DNA from: Candidatus Rokuibacteriota bacterium
Lineage (GTDB): Bacteria; JAUVQV01
Direction of reading: 5' to 3'
NCBI GenBank assembly: GCA_030609125.1
Contig: JAUWCW010000009.1
Span: 1 to 20,626 of the forward strand
Length of the DNA stretch: 20,626 bases
Shown: piece by piece, positions 17,502 through 20,626 of the stretch
How positions within the stretch are numbered: the stretch's first letter is position 1
Layout: the number at the start of each line of letters is the position of its first letter
Notes under the pieces: model-generated
Seen by the model: the letters and a program-made list of their open reading frames with translations, nothing else
Told to the model about the DNA's origin: nothing
Database searches by the model: none
Program-made: the position numbers and the translations under genes

Positions 17502-17783
17502 ATGTTTGTAGGTGTCTGCTCCCTCGACCTCATCCTTGCCGAAAACCACTCGCTCAAGGGCAAGCGACGGGTCCTGAGGACCGTCAAGGACCGCGTCCGC
17601 AACACCTTCAACGTTTCCATCGCCGAGGTCGACTCCCACGACCTATGGCAGCGATGTTCTCTCGGGCTCTCCTGTGTCGGACGCGACAGACCGCATGTGG
17701 AAAGTCAGCTGTCGAATGTAGTAAAATTCATCGAGGATCTTCATCTCGCTGAGATTGAGAATGTTCACCTTGAAATACTGTAA
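17502..17783 (+). CDS. ylxP: YlxP-family (DUF503) protein
   Basis: This 93-residue protein has the DUF503 signatures MFVGVCSLDL, HSLKGKRRVLRTVKDRVRNTFNVSIAEVD split across residues 16-44, and DLWQRCSLGLSCVGRDR. No catalytic residues are known. The family is regularly encoded between infB and rbfA, so a role in ribosome maturation is suspected from context, not shown. The ATG at 17502 follows GAGGTG at a suitable distance. It starts 60 bases after infB and ends 24 bases before rbfA, within the same operon. Confidence 0.92.
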   Translation: MFVGVCSLDLILAENHSLKGKRRVLRTVKDRVRNTFNVSIAEVDSHDLWQRCSLGLSCVGRDRPHVESQLSNVVKFIEDLHLAEIENVHLEIL

Positions 17784-17807
17784 CCTTCGGGGAGCCGTGC
17801 AACGCTC

Positions 17808-18191
17808 ATGAAACGTCCCATGCGCCAGTACAAACGCAGCGCCCGTTTCAACAGCCTGCTGCAGGAGGAGATTTCCGACATCATCCGCACCAGGCTGAGA
17901 GATCCGAGGATAGGATTTGTGAGCATTACCCACGTGGAGACAACCGAGGACCTGCGCAGCGCAAGGATCTTTGTCAGCGTCTTTGACGAGACTGCCGAGA
18001 CGGAAGCGATCGAGGCCCTTCGAAACGCCTCCGGGCTGATACGCAATCAACTTCTTCACCGGCTCCGCATCCGCCGCGTCCCGGAGCTCAAGTTTTTTCC
18101 CGACAGGAACATAGCGCACAGCATACATATCTCGCAGGTCCTGGACAGTTTGAAAGACGACGAAACGCACGAGGAGAGCGACCAGTCATGA
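17808..18191 (+). CDS. rbfA: 30S ribosome-binding factor RbfA
   Basis: RbfA binds the immature 30S subunit and aids 16S rRNA 5'-end processing. The 127-residue protein has the expected RSARFNSLLQEEISDII at the N-terminus, LRDPRIGFVSITHVETTEDL (KH-like fold core), and the C-terminal ELKFFPDRNIAHSIHI. The ATG at 17808 is the first in frame; its SD-like GGGGAG is 13 bases away, so ATG 17820 could also be used. The last bases overlap the nrnA start as ATGA. It completes the rimP-nusA-infB-rbfA set of assembly and initiation factors. Confidence 0.95.
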   Translation: MKRPMRQYKRSARFNSLLQEEISDIIRTRLRDPRIGFVSITHVETTEDLRSARIFVSVFDETAETEAIEALRNASGLIRNQLLHRLRIRRVPELKFFPDRNIAHSIHISQVLDSLKDDETHEESDQS

Positions 18192-19177
18192 AGCGCGAGC
18201 ACGCCGCCATACTCGACTGCGTACGGGGAGGAGACCGCTTCCTCATAACCAGTCACATCAACCCCGACGGGGACTCCGTCGCATCCCAACTGGCACTCCG
18301 GTGCATTCTCAAGTCCCTTGGCAAGGGAGCGGTCATCGTCAACCGCGATCCCGTGCCCAGAGTCTACCGCTTCCTCCCCGGGGCGGAGAAGATTCTCACC
18401 CGCCGGCGCCACTCTCTCCGCCCCTACTCGGCCCTTTTCGTCCTCGACTGCGGGAACCCTTCCCGCGCCAGCGGCCTTCTCGACCGCAAGCCGCCGCTGC
18501 CCGTGGTCAACATCGACCATCACGTGACGAACTCGCTTTTCGGCGATCTCAACTGGGTCGACGTGAAAGCCTCATCCACCTGCGAGATAATCTACGACCT
18601 GGCCCGGCATCTCGGTGTAGACCTCGAGCACGACCTGGCGGCCAACCTCTACGCCGGCATACTCACCGACACCGGCTCCTTCCGCTACAGCAGCACCACG
18701 CCCCGCTCCATGTCCATAGCCGGAAAGCTCCTGCGCCACGGGGTTGACCCCCACGACCTCGCCGAGAGGATCTACGAGAACGCCGAATACACCTCACTCC
18801 GCCTCCTGGGGAAAGTTCTTTCCCGGATGGGCCGTTCACCGAACGGCAGGGTCTCCTGGGTCACCTTCACCTACGCCGACCTCTCAACCCTCTCCAACAT
18901 GGCGGAGACCGAGGAGTTCGTCAATTATGCGCGCTCCCTGAACACCGCCCGCATCGCCATCGGCTTCAAGGAAGTGAGCCCCGGTGACGTGAGGATCAGC
19001 TTTCGCTCCAAGGGGGACATCAACGTCGCCGATCTCGCTGCCCGCTACGGCGGCGGCGGCCATCGCAACGCGGCGGGCTGCACGGTTTCAGGCAGCCTCA
19101 GGGGGGTGGTGAATAGAATCGTCACCGCCGCGCGGGCCTTTGTGGAAAACCCGCAACAGGCGCACCGCAACCCTTAA
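18188..19177 (+). CDS. nrnA: DHH-family oligoribonuclease / pAp phosphatase (NrnA-like)
   Basis: NrnA-type enzymes degrade short RNA oligomers to nucleotides and hydrolyse pAp. The 329-residue protein has the DHH metal-binding motifs: SHINPDGDS (23-29), DCGN (87-90), IDHHVTN with Asp110-His111-His112, and ILTDTGSFRYS (160-166). The DHHA1 substrate-binding motif GGGGHRNAAG (from 288) is also present. Length is typical. The ATG at 18188 overlaps the rbfA stop by four bases, so they are coupled. It is the last recognisable gene of the nusA-infB operon; truB, the usual next gene, is not present in the window. An NrnA role complements RNase Y encoded upstream. Confidence 0.93.
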   Translation: MKREHAAILDCVRGGDRFLITSHINPDGDSVASQLALRCILKSLGKGAVIVNRDPVPRVYRFLPGAEKILTRRRHSLRPYSALFVLDCGNPSRASGLLDRKPPLPVVNIDHHVTNSLFGDLNWVDVKASSTCEIIYDLARHLGVDLEHDLAANLYAGILTDTGSFRYSSTTPRSMSIAGKLLRHGVDPHDLAERIYENAEYTSLRLLGKVLSRMGRSPNGRVSWVTFTYADLSTLSNMAETEEFVNYARSLNTARIAIGFKEVSPGDVRISFRSKGDINVADLAARYGGGGHRNAAGCTVSGSLRGVVNRIVTAARAFVENPQQAHRNP

Positions 19178-19199
19178 CTTTCGCAAGGAGGATTCGTTG

Positions 19200-20501
19200 A
19201 TGCACATAGCCGTGGTCGGCACAGGATACGTCGGGCTCGTAACAGGCGCCTGTTTCTCCGAGTTCGGCGTCGACGTGACCTGCATCGACAATGACGCGAA
19301 GAAAATAGAGATGCTCACCCGCGGCGAGATCCCCATCTTCGAGCCCGGACTGAAGCAGCTGGTGGACAAGAATGTCCGCGACAATAGGCTCCATTTCACT
19401 ACGGACATCCGTGAGGGAGTGGAGAAGGCGCTGGTCGTCTTCATCGCCGTCGGAACTCCGCCCAGGGAGGACGGTTCCGCCGACCTGAGCTACGTCGAAG
19501 AGGTGGCCGAGAGCATCGGGAGGCATCTCAACGGCTACAAGGTGATCGCCACCAAGAGCACCGTACCCATAGGAACCGGCGAGCGAATCCGCGACATAAT
19601 CGAAAGAACGGGCAGCGGCAGGGAGTTCGATGTCGTGTCCAACCCGGAATTTCTCCGCGAAGGCTCAGCCATCGAGGACTTCATGCGCCCCAACCGCATC
19701 GTTATCGGCACCGACAGCGAACAGGCGGAGGCCATCATGCGGGACCTCTACGCACCGCTCTTTCTTCTCGAAACCCCGATCGTCGCCACCTCCGTCCCCA
19801 GCTCGGAGATGATCAAGTACGCCTCCAACGCCTATCTCGCCACGCGGATCTCCTTCATCAACGAGATTGCCGAGATCTGCGAGCGTGTCGGCGCCGACGT
19901 GCACCACGTCGCCAAGGGGATGGGACTGGACAAGCGTATCGGTCCGAAATTTTTGCACCCGGGCCCCGGCTACGGAGGCTCGTGCTTCCCCAAGGACACC
20001 AGGGCCCTGCTCCGGCTATCCCGGGAGAAGGGCTACGACATGAAAATCGTGCAGGCCGTCCTGGAGGTCAACGCCCAGAGGCAGGAGGCGGTCCTGGCCA
20101 AGATTCACTCCCTCCTCCCCGACGCGGCGGGTCGCACCATCTCGGCCCTGGGCCTCTCCTTCAAGCCCAACACCGACGACATCCGCGAGTCCCCGGCGGT
20201 GGATATCTGCCGCCGGCTGCTCGATGAAGGCGCTCGGCTGCGCGTCTACGACCCCGCCGCCATGCAGTACGCCCGCGAGATACTCGGCGATGACCGCGTG
20301 CACTACGCCTCCGGAACGTACGACGCCATCGACGGAGGCGATCTTCTGGTCATCTTCACCGAATGGAACCAGTTCCGCTCACTCGACCTGGAACGCCTCA
20401 AGTCCCTCCTCTCCTCCCCACGCGTGGTCGACTGCCGCAATATCTGCGACCCGGCGGCCATGAAGGCCGCCGGCTTCCAGTACCTCTGCATCGGCCGCTG
20501 A
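19200..20501 (+). CDS. ugd: UDP-glucose 6-dehydrogenase (UDP-glucose/GDP-mannose dehydrogenase family)
   Basis: The enzyme oxidises UDP-glucose to UDP-glucuronate with NAD, a precursor of cell-surface polysaccharides. The 433-residue protein has the N-terminal Rossmann motif VVGTGYVGLVTGACFSE, FIAVGTPPREDGSADLSYV, STVPIGTGERI, SNPEFLREGSAI, the central EMIKYASNAYLATRISFINE, and the catalytic loop GPGYGGSCFPKDTRALL with Cys262. The C-terminal substrate domain has LGLSFKPNTDDIRESPA. The ATG at 19200 follows GGAGG at eight bases; the open frame upstream overlaps nrnA and is ignored. Within the family a substrate other than UDP-glucose cannot be fully excluded. It follows nrnA by 22 bases with no promoter seen, so it may be co-transcribed with it. 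A hairpin follows the gene. Confidence 0.93.
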   Translation: MHIAVVGTGYVGLVTGACFSEFGVDVTCIDNDAKKIEMLTRGEIPIFEPGLKQLVDKNVRDNRLHFTTDIREGVEKALVVFIAVGTPPREDGSADLSYVEEVAESIGRHLNGYKVIATKSTVPIGTGERIRDIIERTGSGREFDVVSNPEFLREGSAIEDFMRPNRIVIGTDSEQAEAIMRDLYAPLFLLETPIVATSVPSSEMIKYASNAYLATRISFINEIAEICERVGADVHHVAKGMGLDKRIGPKFLHPGPGYGGSCFPKDTRALLRLSREKGYDMKIVQAVLEVNAQRQEAVLAKIHSLLPDAAGRTISALGLSFKPNTDDIRESPAVDICRRLLDEGARLRVYDPAAMQYAREILGDDRVHYASGTYDAIDGGDLLVIFTEWNQFRSLDLERLKSLLSSPRVVDCRNICDPAAMKAAGFQYLCIGR

Positions 20502-20510
20502 CCCGCGCCC

Positions 20511-20536
20511 GCACGAAGGCCGGCACGAAGGCCTTT
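20511..20536 (+). terminator. Weak terminator-like hairpin after ugd, built from a direct repeat
   Basis: GCACGAAGGCC occurs at 20511 and 20523. The arrangement lets AAGGCC (20516-20521) pair with GGCCTT (20530-20535), followed by one further T. The T run is short, and it merges with the -35 box of the next promoter at 20535. Confidence 0.45.
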
Positions 20537-20562
20537 GCAAAAACGGCCAGATTCATTACAAT
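20535..20562 (+). promoter_or_regulatory. Promoter of the gene entering at the right edge
   Basis: TTGCAA (20535-20540), a 16-base spacer and TACAAT (20557-20562) match sigma-70 elements well. Transcription would start near 20569, giving a leader of about 31 bases that contains AGAGGAG before the ATG at 20600, unlike the leaderless units elsewhere in the window. Confidence 0.65.
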
Positions 20563-20599
20563 ACATCGCTGCAGCTATCTGATAATCAGAGGAGACGTC

Positions 20600-20626
20600 A
20601 TGTCCAAAACCTATAAGATCGCAGTT
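20600..20626 (+). CDS. Start of an unidentified gene (nine codons visible)
   Basis: The ATG at 20600 follows AGAGGAG with five bases between, and has its own promoter. Only MSKTYKIAV is visible. Such an N-terminus is seen in, for example, isopropylmalate/isocitrate dehydrogenases before their GDGIGPE motif, but also in other Rossmann-type proteins, so no function is assigned. Confidence 0.7.

Overview
The window is a GC-rich bacterial chromosome segment made almost entirely of core translation, transcription and RNA-metabolism genes. No mobile element, CRISPR array or phage gene was found. Two blocks of gene order suggest a Desulfobacterota ('Deltaproteobacteria')-like organism: zapA, 6S RNA, 5-formyltetrahydrofolate cyclo-ligase, rny, ymdB; and rimP, nusA, ylxR, infB, ylxP, rbfA, nrnA. 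This is inference from gene order and protein character; no database was searched.

Layout. (1) Positions 1-3978, minus strand: queA, tgt, yajC and secD (secD runs off the left edge), the queuosine-tRNA plus Sec-accessory operon also known from E. coli. A good sigma-70-type promoter lies directly before queA. (2) Positions 4094-5073, plus strand: divergently transcribed truA, then tRNA-Val(GAC) with its own promoter. (3) Positions 5214-8363: thrS, infC, rpmI, rplT, closed by a strong intrinsic terminator. infC probably starts at AUC. (4) Positions 8430-8999: a small coiled-coil (ZapB-like) protein and ZapA, from their own promoter. (5) Positions 9079-9262 (approximate ends): 6S RNA, followed by about 350 bases without a convincing gene. 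(6) Positions 9616-12587: fau, rny, ymdB. (7) Positions 12603-19177: promoter, attenuator-like leader, then rimP, nusA, a ylxR-ylxQ fusion, infB, ylxP, rbfA and nrnA, tightly packed with ATGA overlaps. (8) Positions 19200-20501: a UDP-glucose 6-dehydrogenase gene where truB usually follows. (9) Positions 20535-20626: a new promoter and the first nine codons of another gene.

How the genes fit together: most act in making or tuning the translation apparatus. They cover tRNA modification (QueA, Tgt, TruA), tRNA charging (ThrS), initiation factors (IF2, IF3), ribosomal proteins (L20, L35), ribosome maturation (RimP, RbfA), transcription (NusA, 6S RNA), and RNA turnover (RNase Y, NrnA). YajC/SecD (secretion), ZapA (division), Fau (folate) and Ugd (sugar nucleotide) are the exceptions.

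The most interesting signals are regulatory. The first genes of transcription units (queA, truA, the zapB-like gene) lie so close to promoter-like hexamers that their mRNAs would be leaderless or nearly so, whereas most internal genes have Shine-Dalgarno sequences. Other points are the AUC start of infC, a Tgt lacking one of its four zinc ligands, a 6S RNA with two mutually exclusive helices, an rimP leader with competing hairpins, and a chain of tiny ATGA-linked ORFs between the 6S RNA and fau.
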